Assembly: GCF_029868385.1 (NCBI RefSeq)
Contig: NZ_JARWNX010000042.1
Span: 62,001-126,000 of the forward strand
DNA from: Nocardia cyriacigeorgica
GTDB lineage: Bacteria; Actinomycetota; Actinomycetes; Mycobacteriales; Mycobacteriaceae
Reading direction: 5' to 3'
Length of the DNA: 64,000 nt
The notes under the pieces are model-generated. The model saw only the letters and a list, made by a program, of their open reading frames with translations, did no database searches and was not told the origin of the DNA. The translations under genes and the position numbers were made by a program. Position 1 is the first letter of the stretch; each line of letters begins with the position of its first letter. Of this stretch, positions 19,521-27,949 are shown piece by piece.

Positions 19521-20096
19521 TCAGATGTTGACGCCGTAGTCGCGGGCGATACCAGCCAGCCCGGAGGCGTAGCCCTGGCCGATGGCGCGGAACTTCCACT
19601 CACCGTTGTGGCGATAGAGTTCGCCGAAGACCATCGCGGTCTCGGTGGAGGCGTCCTCGCTGAGGTCGTAGCGCGCCAGTTCGGCGCCGGTATTGGTGTC
19701 CAGGACCCGGATATAGGCGTTGCGCACCTGGCCGAAGGACTGCCTGCGGGCATCGGCCTCGTGGATCGATACCGGGAAGAAGATATTGGTGATCGACGGC
19801 GGCGTGGCCGCGAGATCCACATTGATCACCTCATCGTCGCCTTCGCCCGCACCGGTGAGGTTGTCACCGGTGTGCTCGATCGACCCCTCCGGCGAGCGCA
19901 GGTTGTTGTAGAAGACGAAGTGCAGATCCGACAGCACTTTCAGGTCGGGACCGGTGGCCAGCGCGCTGGCGTCCAGGTCGTAATCGGCGCCGGTGCTCGT
20001 GCGCACATCCCAGCCGAGCCCAACCGTGACCTTGGTCAGATTCGGAGCCTGCTTGGACAGCGAGACATTGCCGCCTTTGGCCAGTGTGACGCTCAT
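19521..20096 (-). CDS. TerD family protein
   Basis: The 191-residue protein is a complete single-domain TerD: MSVTLAKGGNVSLSK at the start, GLGWDVR, the acidic YDLDASA and GDNLTGAGEGDDEVINVDL segments that form the calcium sites, and a C-terminal NGEWKFRAIGQGYASGL. TerD-type proteins are linked to tellurite and oxidative stress resistance and to metal-sensing membrane complexes; most actinobacterial copies have no proven role. GGAAGGGG precedes the ATG. It is convergent with the MMPL gene and stands alone, without terB, terC or terE. Confidence 0.93.
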   Translation of the reverse strand: MSVTLAKGGNVSLSKQAPNLTKVTVGLGWDVRTSTGADYDLDASALATGPDLKVLSDLHFVFYNNLRSPEGSIEHTGDNLTGAGEGDDEVINVDLAATPPSITNIFFPVSIHEADARRQSFGQVRNAYIRVLDTNTGAELARYDLSEDASTETAMVFGELYRHNGEWKFRAIGQGYASGLAGIARDYGVNI

Positions 20097-20171
20097 GTTC
20101 CCCTTCCTCGCGGCGCTGTCGCCCCGCCCTTGCTCACGATTATGGCCGAATGGCCGATGCCGCCGCCGCGT

Positions 20172-20654
20172 TCAGTGCTGGCTCTCGGCCCAGGACCGCA
20201 GTGTGGCGACCCGGCCCTCCAGTGCGTGCAGTTCGGTGTCGTCGAGCACGGTGCGCTGAATTCCCTTGTCCACCGCGAACGCCGACTGGCGGTGATCATC
20301 GATCACGGAAACGTCGATGCGCACCGCCACATAATCGGTGGCCTCCGGCATCTCCTCTGCGATCACCTTCGCGGTGCCGCGCGCGCACAGTGCCACATTG
20401 CCGCCGCCGAGGATCAGTAGCGCGACGTCGGGCCGTTCCCGTAGCCGGGCCAGCGAACCGCGATCGAACTTCAGGCTCAGCAGAATGGTGCGGTCACCGG
20501 CGCGCACGGGCCAGGACACCGGAATCGCATGCGGCGCCGGATCGGTGGTGACCAGGACGGCGATGGTCTCGGTCGGCCACTCCGGCAGCACGGCCAGCTC
20601 GGGATGATCGGTCGAGGGGTCCTGATGCTGCGCAGGGCTGACTCCGGCTGCCAT
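20172..20654 (-). CDS. Pyridoxamine 5'-phosphate oxidase-like FMN-binding protein
   Basis: The 160-residue protein looks like a split-barrel flavin-binding protein: TIAVLVTTDPAPHAIPVSWPV (first strands), ILLSLKFDRGSLARLRERPDVALLI and GTAKVIAEEM follow the PNPOx-like pattern. Such proteins bind FMN, F420 or haem; which one cannot be told here. The start is set at ATG 20654 because GAGGTG lies exactly 6 nt upstream; longer in-frame starts would add a Cys/His/Arg-rich tail with no family likeness. It lies downstream of the flavodoxin gene on the same strand, but a hairpin separates the two. Confidence 0.75.
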   Translation of the reverse strand: MAAGVSPAQHQDPSTDHPELAVLPEWPTETIAVLVTTDPAPHAIPVSWPVRAGDRTILLSLKFDRGSLARLRERPDVALLILGGGNVALCARGTAKVIAEEMPEATDYVAVRIDVSVIDDHRQSAFAVDKGIQRTVLDDTELHALEGRVATLRSWAESQH

Positions 20655-20733
20655 GTTCATCACCTCATGAATCGACGCGCGCGCGACGGGGCTGTGCCGC
20701 ACTGGAACCCAGTTTACGGGCAGGCCCCGACAA

Positions 20734-20756
20734 GCGGCCCGAGATGATCGGGCCGC
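20734..20756 (-). terminator. Hairpin after the flavodoxin gene
   Basis: A 9-bp perfect stem, GCGGCCCGA with TCGGGCCGC around a GATGA loop, lies about 45 nt after the flavodoxin stop. There is no T-run; mycobacterial-type terminators often lack one. Confidence 0.5.
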
Positions 20757-20800
20757 GAACCGGACGATATGGGCGAGGCAGTCGAGCACGAACACCGGGA

Positions 20801-21262
20801 TCAGGCCGGTGTCAGCGCCGCCACCTCGGTGATGGTGAGAGCACGTGCCCACTCGCGGGCCATGTCCCTCGGCTTGATCTCGGTGGACGCGTCGTGGCGG
20901 GCATGCTCACCCACCTGCACCGCACCGCACGCGATCAGCTTCTCGGCCGCGATCTCGCCGCCACGGTTGAAGGTGTCGCCGTAGACGGAATCGCCGAGGC
21001 CGAAGACCGCGAAACGCAGACCGGTCAGGTCCGGGCGGCGGGCGTCGACCGCGTCGAAGAACGGTTCGGCGCCGGTCGGCAGGTCGCCGTCGCCGTAGGT
21101 GGAGCAGACGATGATGTGGAAATCGCGCACGTCGAGGTCGTCGACATCGAAATCGAGCATGTCGTAGACCGATACGTCATGGGCGGCCAGCTCATCGGCC
21201 ATGACGTCGGCGGCGGCCTCGGCCGTGCCCATCTCCGATCCGAACAGAATGACGACGCGCAC
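20801..21262 (-). CDS. Flavodoxin domain protein (MioC-like)
   Basis: The 153-residue protein is a single flavodoxin domain. The FMN phosphate loop is FGSEMGTAEAAA (about residues 6-17), followed by CSTYGDGDLPTGAEPF and FGLGDSVYGDTFNRGG, which shape the isoalloxazine pocket as in MioC and sulfite-reductase-type flavodoxins. The GTG start at 21262 has GGAGAGGAG upstream. An IdeR-like iron box sits about 23 nt upstream of the start. Flavodoxins classically replace iron-sulfur ferredoxins when iron is short, which agrees with that box and with the metallophore-like genes upstream on the same strand. Confidence 0.9.
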   Translation of the reverse strand: MRVVILFGSEMGTAEAAADVMADELAAHDVSVYDMLDFDVDDLDVRDFHIIVCSTYGDGDLPTGAEPFFDAVDARRPDLTGLRFAVFGLGDSVYGDTFNRGGEIAAEKLIACGAVQVGEHARHDASTEIKPRDMAREWARALTITEVAALTPA

Positions 21263-21284
21263 GGCGACTCCTCTCCAGCCTGGG

Positions 21285-21303
21285 TATGGTGAGGCTAGCC
21301 TAA
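21285..21303. promoter_or_regulatory. IdeR/DtxR-like iron box before the flavodoxin gene
   Basis: TATGGTGAGGCTAGCCTAA matches 15 of 19 positions of the mycobacterial IdeR consensus TTAGGTTAGGCTAACCTAA, counted by eye. It lies just upstream of the flavodoxin GTG, where a bound repressor would block transcription when iron is plentiful. Confidence 0.6.
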
Positions 21304-21350
21304 TATGTAGGCTCGGGGTGGGCAATGGCGTGCCGACGATGGCGCACCGA

Positions 21351-22754
21351 TCAGCTCGGCGTCTCCAACGCCTGCGGCAGCATCCCCGGATGCTCCCGCG
21401 CCGCGGTATCGAGCAGGGCGAAGTAGCGCCGCAGCATGAGCACGGCCGTCGCGGCCAAGCCCGCGGTGAGTCCCCACCAGACACCCGCGGCGCCGAGCCC
21501 GGCCGGAAATGCCAGCAGCAGCGCCGTCGGCAGACCGACCAGCCAATAGCCGACCAGCGATAGGCGGAAGCCCGCATTGGTGGCTTTCAGCCCGCGCAGC
21601 AACCCCGTGCCGATGTTCTGTGCGGCGTCGAAGAACTGGAGCACGATTCCGATCAGCAGCAGTGTCCTCGCCACGTCCATGGTCGCGGTGTCGGCCGGAT
21701 CGAGGAACGGACGCAACACCAGCTCCGGCACCATCACATACGCGACGCCGGTGATCGCGGCGACCACCGCGGCGTGGCGCAGCGCCAGCCACGCCATGGC
21801 CCGCGCGTGGTCGAACTCGTCGCGGGCCACCGCATGGCTGACCAGGATGGACGCACCGTGCGACAGGCCGATCGCCACCTGGAACACGATGTAGATGATC
21901 TGGTAGACCACATTGTGCGCCGCCAGCGCCGCCGGACCGATACTGCCCATCACCAGCGCGAGCACCGAGAACATGCCCGCCTCGGAACCGTAGGTCAGCG
22001 AGATCGGCAGACCGAGCTTCAGCTCGGCGGCGACCGTGGACTTGCGCACCGGCCACGGCCGCAGCGACAGCGTCGCACCGAGTTCGTCGTCGCGGCGCGC
22101 CATCGCCCAGAACACCGCGAAGGTGATCAGGAAGACCAGCGAGGTCGCCACGCCGATGCCGGTGAGTCCGAGCGCGGGCAGCCCGGCCCAGCCGTGCATG
22201 AGGCCAAGTGCCAGCACCAGATTCAGCGCCACCGATCCGAGGGTCACCCTCAGCAGCGCCTGCGGGCGTTGCATGCCGACGGTGTATTGACGCAGCACCT
22301 GGAACCACAGGCAGGGCAGCAGTCCGGGAGCCAGCGCCACCATCATCGGGCGGGCGTCGGCGAGCACACCGGCGTCCTGGCCGAGCCATGGCAGCGCCCA
22401 GCCGAGCCCGACCAGCAGCACCCCGCCGAGCAGACCGGCGACGGTGGCGATCAGGAAGCTGGAGCGCACCACATCGCGGACCTCGTCGTCGGCGCTGTCG
22501 CCGCGTTTGCCCGCCGCGCTCACCGCCGACGCGATCTGGTTGCCGCTGCCGGTGATCAGCCCGACGCACATGGTGCGGATCTGGTTGAACAGCACGATGG
22601 CCAGACCACCGGCGGCGACCTGCCGCACGCCGAGGCTGCCCATCAGAGCGATATTGGTGGTGGAGACCGCGATCTGCGCCAGCTGCGTCAACGCGATCGG
22701 CGTGGCGAGGGCGGTGAGCCTCTTACCGTCGGCGCGGAAGTCGGACAGGTTCAC
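21351..22754 (-). CDS. MATE family efflux transporter
   Basis: The protein has 467 residues and twelve hydrophobic segments in two similar halves, as in MATE (NorM/DinF) exporters; PIALTQLAQIAVSTTNIALMG at the start is typical of helix 1. These transporters push small cationic or zwitterionic molecules out using proton or sodium gradients. The gene follows the SbnA-like gene after 118 nt on the same strand, and MATE or MFS pumps commonly export siderophores made by neighbouring genes, so I infer export of the cluster's product. The start is GTG 22754 with GGGGG upstream. Confidence 0.9.
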   Translation of the reverse strand: MNLSDFRADGKRLTALATPIALTQLAQIAVSTTNIALMGSLGVRQVAAGGLAIVLFNQIRTMCVGLITGSGNQIASAVSAAGKRGDSADDEVRDVVRSSFLIATVAGLLGGVLLVGLGWALPWLGQDAGVLADARPMMVALAPGLLPCLWFQVLRQYTVGMQRPQALLRVTLGSVALNLVLALGLMHGWAGLPALGLTGIGVATSLVFLITFAVFWAMARRDDELGATLSLRPWPVRKSTVAAELKLGLPISLTYGSEAGMFSVLALVMGSIGPAALAAHNVVYQIIYIVFQVAIGLSHGASILVSHAVARDEFDHARAMAWLALRHAAVVAAITGVAYVMVPELVLRPFLDPADTATMDVARTLLLIGIVLQFFDAAQNIGTGLLRGLKATNAGFRLSLVGYWLVGLPTALLLAFPAGLGAAGVWWGLTAGLAATAVLMLRRYFALLDTAAREHPGMLPQALETPS

Positions 22755-22872
22755 CGACGACCCCCGTTCGGGTTCGGCCCCGAAGCGACTCCCATCGCCG
22801 CTACGATGGCGCCGCGCCGCGATCCGGTGGACATCCGTCGCGTCGCGACGGTCGCGTGGACCAGGCGGCGCC

Positions 22873-23907
22873 TCACCGTGCCTGCACCAGATGATCTCGG
22901 CGGGATGCGGGCGTGTAGCGCGTGAGCATCTCGCGTACCTCGTGTTCGGCCTCGGGATCGAGCAGATCGCGGGCGCGCATCCACTCGTCGTCGAAGACGG
23001 TGTCGAGATACTTCTCCCCGCCGTCGCAGACGATGGTGACCACGGTGGATCCGGCCGGGAATTCCTCGAGCCTGGTCAGTGCGGCATGTACCGAACCACC
23101 GGCGGAGCCGCCGAGCATCAGCCCGAGTTCGGCCGCGACGGCGCGCGCGGTGGCGAAGGCCGCCACATCGGTGACCTTGACGCCCTCGTCGAGCAGCGAA
23201 TAGTCGACGGCGGTGCCGATGGTGGCGCCCGGCGGAGTGCCGGTGCCGGACTGCCAGTACGGGCCGCCCGGTCCACCGAAGGCGATCGAGCCCACCGGCT
23301 CGACACCGATCACCCTCGGCACGCAGCCCAGTTGCCGCAGCCGGGTGGCGGTACCGAACAGCGAACCGCCGGTGCCGACCGCGGACAGCAGGATATCGAC
23401 GCGCTCGACATCTTCCAGCAACTCTTCGGCCACCGCGTAATAGCCGACCGCGTTGGCATCGTTGTTGTGCTGTTCGGTGAAGTACGCGTCGTCCTGCGCG
23501 GCGGCCATCGCCTCGGCATGGTCCTCCCGTGCCGAGGTGGCCAGGTTGTCGTCGCCGTCGTCGGCGACGAACACCAGTTCCGCACCCATTGCTCGCATCG
23601 CGCGCAGTTTGTCCTTACATGCGTGGTGGTCGACCACCGCGGTGAAGCGGTAGCCGCGTTCGGCGGCAACCACCGCAAGGCCGAGCCCGGTATTACCGGA
23701 TGTCGATTCGATGATATGCCCGCCAACGCCCAGCAAACCTCTTCGCTCGGCATCGAGCACCATTTCGCGCGCCATTCTGATCTTGGCGGCGCCGGTCGGG
23801 TTGAACTGTTCGAGTTTGAGCAGCAGCCTGGTGCCGTTCGCGGTGGCCGCCAGCTCGAACAACGGGGTGCGGCCGATCAGGTCCGTCACACGCGTGACGA
23901 GCGGCAT
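22873..23907 (-). CDS. PLP-dependent cysteine synthase-family enzyme, SbnA/VioB-like
   Basis: The protein (344 residues) has the cysteine synthase fold: EQFNPTGAAKIRMA, with Lys42 as the likely PLP lysine, ESTSGNTGLGLA for the substrate loop, and GTGGSLFGT for the phosphate cup. The third part departs from CysK and resembles SbnA, which in staphyloferrin B synthesis joins O-phosphoserine and glutamate to N-(1-amino-1-carboxyl-2-ethyl)-glutamate. An SbnB-like gene two genes upstream strongly favours the SbnA role over plain cysteine synthesis. ATG 23907 follows GAGGAG. The window already contains a cystathionine beta-synthase elsewhere. The product would be the precursor of L-2,3-diaminopropionate. 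Confidence 0.82.
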   Translation of the reverse strand: MPLVTRVTDLIGRTPLFELAATANGTRLLLKLEQFNPTGAAKIRMAREMVLDAERRGLLGVGGHIIESTSGNTGLGLAVVAAERGYRFTAVVDHHACKDKLRAMRAMGAELVFVADDGDDNLATSAREDHAEAMAAAQDDAYFTEQHNNDANAVGYYAVAEELLEDVERVDILLSAVGTGGSLFGTATRLRQLGCVPRVIGVEPVGSIAFGGPGGPYWQSGTGTPPGATIGTAVDYSLLDEGVKVTDVAAFATARAVAAELGLMLGGSAGGSVHAALTRLEEFPAGSTVVTIVCDGGEKYLDTVFDDEWMRARDLLDPEAEHEVREMLTRYTPASRRDHLVQAR

Positions 23908-23971
23908 GGAGGTCTCCTCGGTCGGTACTGTCCGGCATCGAGCCGGGGTCGGTCTGTCGGTGCGGTGCGGA

Positions 23972-25549
23972 TCAGCGCGCGTCGAGCGTCCAGCGATATC
24001 TGCCGCCGGGCGCGTCGTGCAGCGCCACCTTCGGCGGAAGCGGTAGTTCATGGAACGCGGACTCGTTGGAGTCCATCTGATAACCGGCGGTGTTCGGATA
24101 GATCAGCAGATCACCGATATCGGCCGGGCCGGGCAGCGGAATCCGGCGCCAGCTGAGCATGTCCGATTCCAGGCAGGTGGCCGCGCCGACGACGGTCGGG
24201 GTCGCGGTGCCCTCGCGCGGCGGCCAGAGCATCGGATCGGGCAGGTATTCGCTGTCGAACCACTGCTCGGAGAGGCTGAGGCTGCTGCCGTCGACGGTCA
24301 GGATGCGATACGGATGCCCATGGGCGAGCCGGGTCTTGCTGCCCTGGACCCGGAAGACGGTGCTGCCCGCGCGGTCGAGCAGCGCCCGGCCGGGCTCGAT
24401 GGCGAGCCGGATGCCGTTGTCGCGCAGGAGCCCGGCGAGCCCGTCACGGTCGAGGATCGCGGTGAGCATGGCCGGACCCGGTTCGGGACAGTGGTACGGG
24501 TAGTAGCTGTCGAACTTCTTACCGGTGTGGAACCAGCGCCTGCTGGCCTCGCCGGTGAACTCCGACCATGCCTCGGATCCCACATAGTCCACGCCGAATC
24601 CGCCGCCGATGGAGAGAGTGCTCGCCGGATGGCCGAGCGTTCTGGCGTGCAGGCAGCGTCGGACGAGGTCGGCGGCCAGTTCGGCGCGTGGCACCGGATC
24701 GTAGCCGGACAGGTGGAAGCTGAAGCCCTCCAACCGGACCGAGGGCATGGTGAGGGCAGTGGTGAGGGCCTGCTCGATTTCGGCATCGATCATCCCGAAA
24801 CGGCTGGCCGATGCGGGCGGCAGCACCCGGAGCAGCACCCGCACCGCGAGACCGAGCGCGGCGATCCGTTCGAGTTCTCCGCAGCTGTCCACCGCGATCA
24901 GCGAACCGTGTCTGGCCGCGAGCCACAGCAACTCATCGGACTTCTCCGGTCCGGTCACCATCAGTTCCGCGCCGCGAACACCCTGTGCCAGTGCCGCCGT
25001 CAGCTCGCCGGTGCTCGCCACGTCGACGCCGGCGCCCTGCTCCGCGCACGCGCGCGCCACACATGCCGCCTTGTTCGCCTTCTTGCCGAAGTACACGAAC
25101 CCTTCGACGCCCGCGTTCGCGAAGGCGTCCTGGAAATCGCGGATATTGCGGGCCACGCGCGCCGGATACATCAGATGGAACGGTCCGCCGACGGCGAAAG
25201 CGATATCGCCGAGCAGGTTCGGATCCGCCATGACCCGCTGCTCCCACTCGTCACGGTGCGCCGGTAGCGCCGACGCGGTGATTCCCCCGTCGCCGGGGTT
25301 CGCCGCCGGCGAGTGCCCAGCACCGCCGGTCGCGGAGGTACTGGCTTCCGCTGTCGAGCCGATGGGTCGCTCGGCAGGACCCACTGGGCACTCGACGGTT
25401 CCGACCACGGGTGCGGGGACCGGGATATCGGTCACTGCCACTGCGGCACTGCTGTTTGTGCGATGCGCGGGTGCGATGAGCCCGCCCTGCGGTGCCATCG
25501 CGTCGACGGCCACCGAGGCGGCCACATCATCGATCTCCGTCAATCCCAC
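23972..25549 (-). CDS. Fold-type III PLP decarboxylase (Y4yA/LysA/SbnH-like) with N-terminal extension
   Basis: From residue about 115 the protein is an alanine-racemase-fold decarboxylase: YFGKKANKA (Lys157 likely binds PLP), FSFHLSGYDP, the glycine loop SIGGGFGVDY, IEPGRALLD, and AATCLESDML, whose Cys belongs to the second subunit's active site. It resembles the rhizobial Y4yA group and, more distantly, diaminopimelate decarboxylase and SbnH, which decarboxylates citryl-diaminopropionate. The first 95 residues are Ala/Pro/Gly/Thr-rich and probably disordered. The long start is still favoured, because GTG 25549 has a strong GGAGG 7 nt upstream and overlaps the SbnB-like stop by 10 nt. It likely acts on an amino acid or conjugate made by its neighbours. 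Confidence 0.8.
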   Translation of the reverse strand: MGLTEIDDVAASVAVDAMAPQGGLIAPAHRTNSSAAVAVTDIPVPAPVVGTVECPVGPAERPIGSTAEASTSATGGAGHSPAANPGDGGITASALPAHRDEWEQRVMADPNLLGDIAFAVGGPFHLMYPARVARNIRDFQDAFANAGVEGFVYFGKKANKAACVARACAEQGAGVDVASTGELTAALAQGVRGAELMVTGPEKSDELLWLAARHGSLIAVDSCGELERIAALGLAVRVLLRVLPPASASRFGMIDAEIEQALTTALTMPSVRLEGFSFHLSGYDPVPRAELAADLVRRCLHARTLGHPASTLSIGGGFGVDYVGSEAWSEFTGEASRRWFHTGKKFDSYYPYHCPEPGPAMLTAILDRDGLAGLLRDNGIRLAIEPGRALLDRAGSTVFRVQGSKTRLAHGHPYRILTVDGSSLSLSEQWFDSEYLPDPMLWPPREGTATPTVVGAATCLESDMLSWRRIPLPGPADIGDLLIYPNTAGYQMDSNESAFHELPLPPKVALHDAPGGRYRWTLDAR

Positions 25550-26550
25550 AGCGGTACCTCCGTGCCGCGGCCTTCGGCGATGGCGCGTTCGGCGAGAGCG
25601 TGCGCGACGGCGATATCGGTGAGCACCAGACCGCTGTTGTAGACGAAGATCCGCTCGTCCTGCGAGTGCCGGGCGACGGCCCGTCGGCTGAGGATCTGCG
25701 GTAGCTCGGCGTCGACGCTGCGCAGCACACCATCCGGGCCTGCCATATCGGTGCCGGTCACCGCCATCTGCGCGGCACTGGTGGCGACCACGCGATCGGC
25801 GTCGACGAGCGTGGACGGCGCGAGCCCGTAGCCGACGAGCACCGCCACCGAACCCGCTTTCAGATCATCGGATTCGAGCGCGACCTCGGTGCCGGGCCCC
25901 GCCGTCGCGAGCACGATATCAGCCACGGCGGCGGCTTCGCGTGGATCGGCGACGGTGTCCAGGATGGCGTGCGGATGGTGTTCGGCCAGCTGCCGGTGCA
26001 CGGCTTCGATGCCCTCGGGATGTGTTCCGTACAGCATGAGTTTGCGCAGTCCCGGATTCGCGGCCAGCAGATGCGGCAGGGCATTGCGGCCCTGGGTTCC
26101 GGTGCCGATGAGCAGCACGGTGTCGGCGTCGCGGCGCGCGGTTTCGCGCACCAGCAGCGCCGACACCGCTGGCGTGCGCAACGCGCCCACTCGCGAACAG
26201 TCCATCATCGCGATCGGCGCACCGGTGGTGTCGTCGTAGAGGGTGATGGTGGTGTAGTAGCGCTTGGTGCTGCGATCGTGGCCTGGATCGAATTTGTAGG
26301 AGGTCTTCATCGCGACCACGCGGCGTCGGCCGTCGCGGCCGAGCATCGCGTAGGAGACCGACCAGCCGTCCGGGTTGGCGACGCTCAACTTGCGCGGATT
26401 GTCCGAATCGCCCGCCGCGAAGGCGATATACGCGTCTTCCACCGCACGCACCACGGCCGAGGGTGAGATCGGTACGTCGGCGAGGTCGCTTCGGCTCAGC
26501 ACCCGCAGCGGGGTGGCTCGATCACGCGTGCTCACAGGGTCCTCGATCAT
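25540..26550 (-). CDS. Ornithine cyclodeaminase-family dehydrogenase, SbnB/VioK-like
   Basis: The protein (336 residues) has the ornithine cyclodeaminase/mu-crystallin fold with the NAD-binding motif VLLIGTGTQGRNALPHLL (about residues 144-161) and the substrate-side KTSYKFDPGHDRSTKRYYTT. SbnB oxidatively hydrolyses the SbnA product to L-2,3-diaminopropionate and 2-oxoglutarate. The pairing with an SbnA-like gene in one operon supports this role over true ornithine cyclodeamination. ATG 26550 overlaps the upstream oxygenase by 29 nt; GTG 26532, preceded by GAGGA, would reduce the overlap to 11 nt and is equally possible. Confidence 0.85.
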   Translation of the reverse strand: MIEDPVSTRDRATPLRVLSRSDLADVPISPSAVVRAVEDAYIAFAAGDSDNPRKLSVANPDGWSVSYAMLGRDGRRRVVAMKTSYKFDPGHDRSTKRYYTTITLYDDTTGAPIAMMDCSRVGALRTPAVSALLVRETARRDADTVLLIGTGTQGRNALPHLLAANPGLRKLMLYGTHPEGIEAVHRQLAEHHPHAILDTVADPREAAAVADIVLATAGPGTEVALESDDLKAGSVAVLVGYGLAPSTLVDADRVVATSAAQMAVTGTDMAGPDGVLRSVDAELPQILSRRAVARHSQDERIFVYNSGLVLTDIAVAHALAERAIAEGRGTEVPLWD

Positions 26551-27679
26551 GTGCTGTGCCGTCCCGCTCTACCTCCGCCGGAACCGTTTCCGGCCCGGCC
26601 GCCCGGAATGGGCGGACCAATTGCTGTCCATACCCATTCTCTCCGGCCTCGGCGTCGCGGCGGCGTCGTTCCGGTAACCGGATGTTCACCCGTTTCAGCC
26701 AGCGGTCGGTGCCGTCGTAGCGTGCGGTGAACGGGATGCGGCCGTGTACGGCGACATCGTTGTCCACCAGCAGGAGTTCACCGGGTTCGAGCGCGGCGGT
26801 GACGCAGACGCGCTCGAGTTCATCGGTGAGGTGGGCGTAGGCGTCGCGGAACTCCGGGTCGGCATCGTCGAGGGGAGTGTAGGCGGGGTCGTAGCGCATG
26901 GTCAGATCATCGGTGTGGCAGTTGTTTTCGTCGGCAGACCACACCGTGGGCACCGGTGTCGCGGTCGCGCGATCGTAGCCGGAGCCATAGGAGACGTCGG
27001 GCAGGATCGGCAGTACCGGCGTGCTCAGCAGCCGACGCTGCCGCGCGCTCAGCTCGACCCGCCGCACCGAGGAGACGGTGGTGCCGACGCGGTCGGGATT
27101 GCGCAGACACGACAGCATCAGCAGATGCGCGCGGCCGGGGTGGAAGGCGTCCTCGGTATGCGGGCTGAGCAGGGTTTTGCTACTGGCGCCGGACTGTTCG
27201 TGCTCATGGCCCGCCGCGGGGACGATGTTGTTGACCAGACGGCCGTCCTGTTGGCCCTGCCAGCCGAATGGTTCACCGGCCGACCTGGCCAGCAGCAGCA
27301 TGACGATATCGAATTCGAGCGAACACGAGCGCGCGCTCGAATCACCGCTCCACAGTGCGGCTTCGCGCCAGCTGGGCGGGGTAGGACCGCATTCGGCGTC
27401 GGCGAGTGGCAGGCGGCCGACGACGGTCGCACCGGCCGCCGTCGCGGGCGGGCGCATGGCGTGGCGCACCGCGGCGGGTAACTCGTGCGCGCGGGACTCC
27501 ACCAGCTCGATGAGCGCCGGTTCGGTGAGGGTGCGCGCGGCGGCGCCCGCCGAGGCGCCGAGTGTGGTGTGGATCGCACGAGCCAGCTCACGTACCGCCT
27601 GCCCGGCGGCCGGGGGGAGTTCGCGTCGTTCGATCATCTGGGGGTGAAGCGTCTTACGTTCGGAGAGAACGCTTTTCAC
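26522..27679 (-). CDS. Fe(II)/2-oxoglutarate-dependent amino-acid hydroxylase, VioC/clavaminate synthase-like
   Basis: The protein (385 residues) belongs to the clavaminate synthase-like group that includes VioC, the arginine beta-hydroxylase of viomycin synthesis. The iron triad is His174 and Glu176 in SPHTEDAFHPGR, and His312 in DNDVAVHGRIPF. Arg326 or Arg330 in YDGTDRWLKR should hold 2-oxoglutarate. Spacing and surrounding residues follow VioC closely. Relatives hydroxylate free Arg, Lys, Asn or similar amino acids at the beta or gamma carbon; the substrate here cannot be read. It is the first gene of the minus-strand operon, starts at GTG 27679 with AAGGGA upstream, and lies about 79 nt from an iron-box-like sequence. 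Confidence 0.85.
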   Translation of the reverse strand: MKSVLSERKTLHPQMIERRELPPAAGQAVRELARAIHTTLGASAGAAARTLTEPALIELVESRAHELPAAVRHAMRPPATAAGATVVGRLPLADAECGPTPPSWREAALWSGDSSARSCSLEFDIVMLLLARSAGEPFGWQGQQDGRLVNNIVPAAGHEHEQSGASSKTLLSPHTEDAFHPGRAHLLMLSCLRNPDRVGTTVSSVRRVELSARQRRLLSTPVLPILPDVSYGSGYDRATATPVPTVWSADENNCHTDDLTMRYDPAYTPLDDADPEFRDAYAHLTDELERVCVTAALEPGELLLVDNDVAVHGRIPFTARYDGTDRWLKRVNIRLPERRRRDAEAGENGYGQQLVRPFRAAGPETVPAEVERDGTAHDRGPCEHA

Positions 27680-27757
27680 CAGGGTATTCCCTTCTTCGCA
27701 TCGGGTCGAAAAGCGATGGTGACGATTCGAATTGCGAAGCTAGTGCTTCCCTCTAGC

Positions 27758-27776
27758 TAGAGCAAGGCTTACCTAA
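27758..27776. promoter_or_regulatory. IdeR-like iron box before the biosynthetic operon
   Basis: TAGAGCAAGGCTTACCTAA matches 13 of 19 positions of the IdeR consensus, with a nearly perfect right half (AGGCTTACCTAA). It lies 79 nt upstream of the hydroxylase GTG on the minus strand, in the divergent promoter region. Confidence 0.5.
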
Positions 27777-27878
27777 GTCGGGCATTTGGATAGCGATGTA
27801 GCATAACCGAGTCGAGGCGCAGCTAGTGGGCGGTATCACCCATTCGGCTCATCGACTGCCGAGAGACGTAGAACACGA

Positions 27879-27897
27879 TTAGGCTAGCCTTCCCTGA
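27879..27897. promoter_or_regulatory. IdeR-like iron box before the ABC importer operon
   Basis: TTAGGCTAGCCTTCCCTGA matches 14 of 19 positions of the IdeR consensus. It lies 52 nt upstream of the substrate-binding protein gene. Its TTAGGCTAGCCT core is the same as that found (on the minus strand) in the box before the flavodoxin gene. Confidence 0.58.
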
Positions 27898-27949
27898 GTC
27901 ATTTCTCCAGTGGCTTCCGGGTGGAAGCGCCCGGACGGAAGGCGGCGCA

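Noticed and set aside
24050..25267. A 405-codon plus-strand ORF opposite the decarboxylase gene
   Set aside because: Shadow frame; the minus strand has clear PLP enzyme motifs and good ribosome binding sites.
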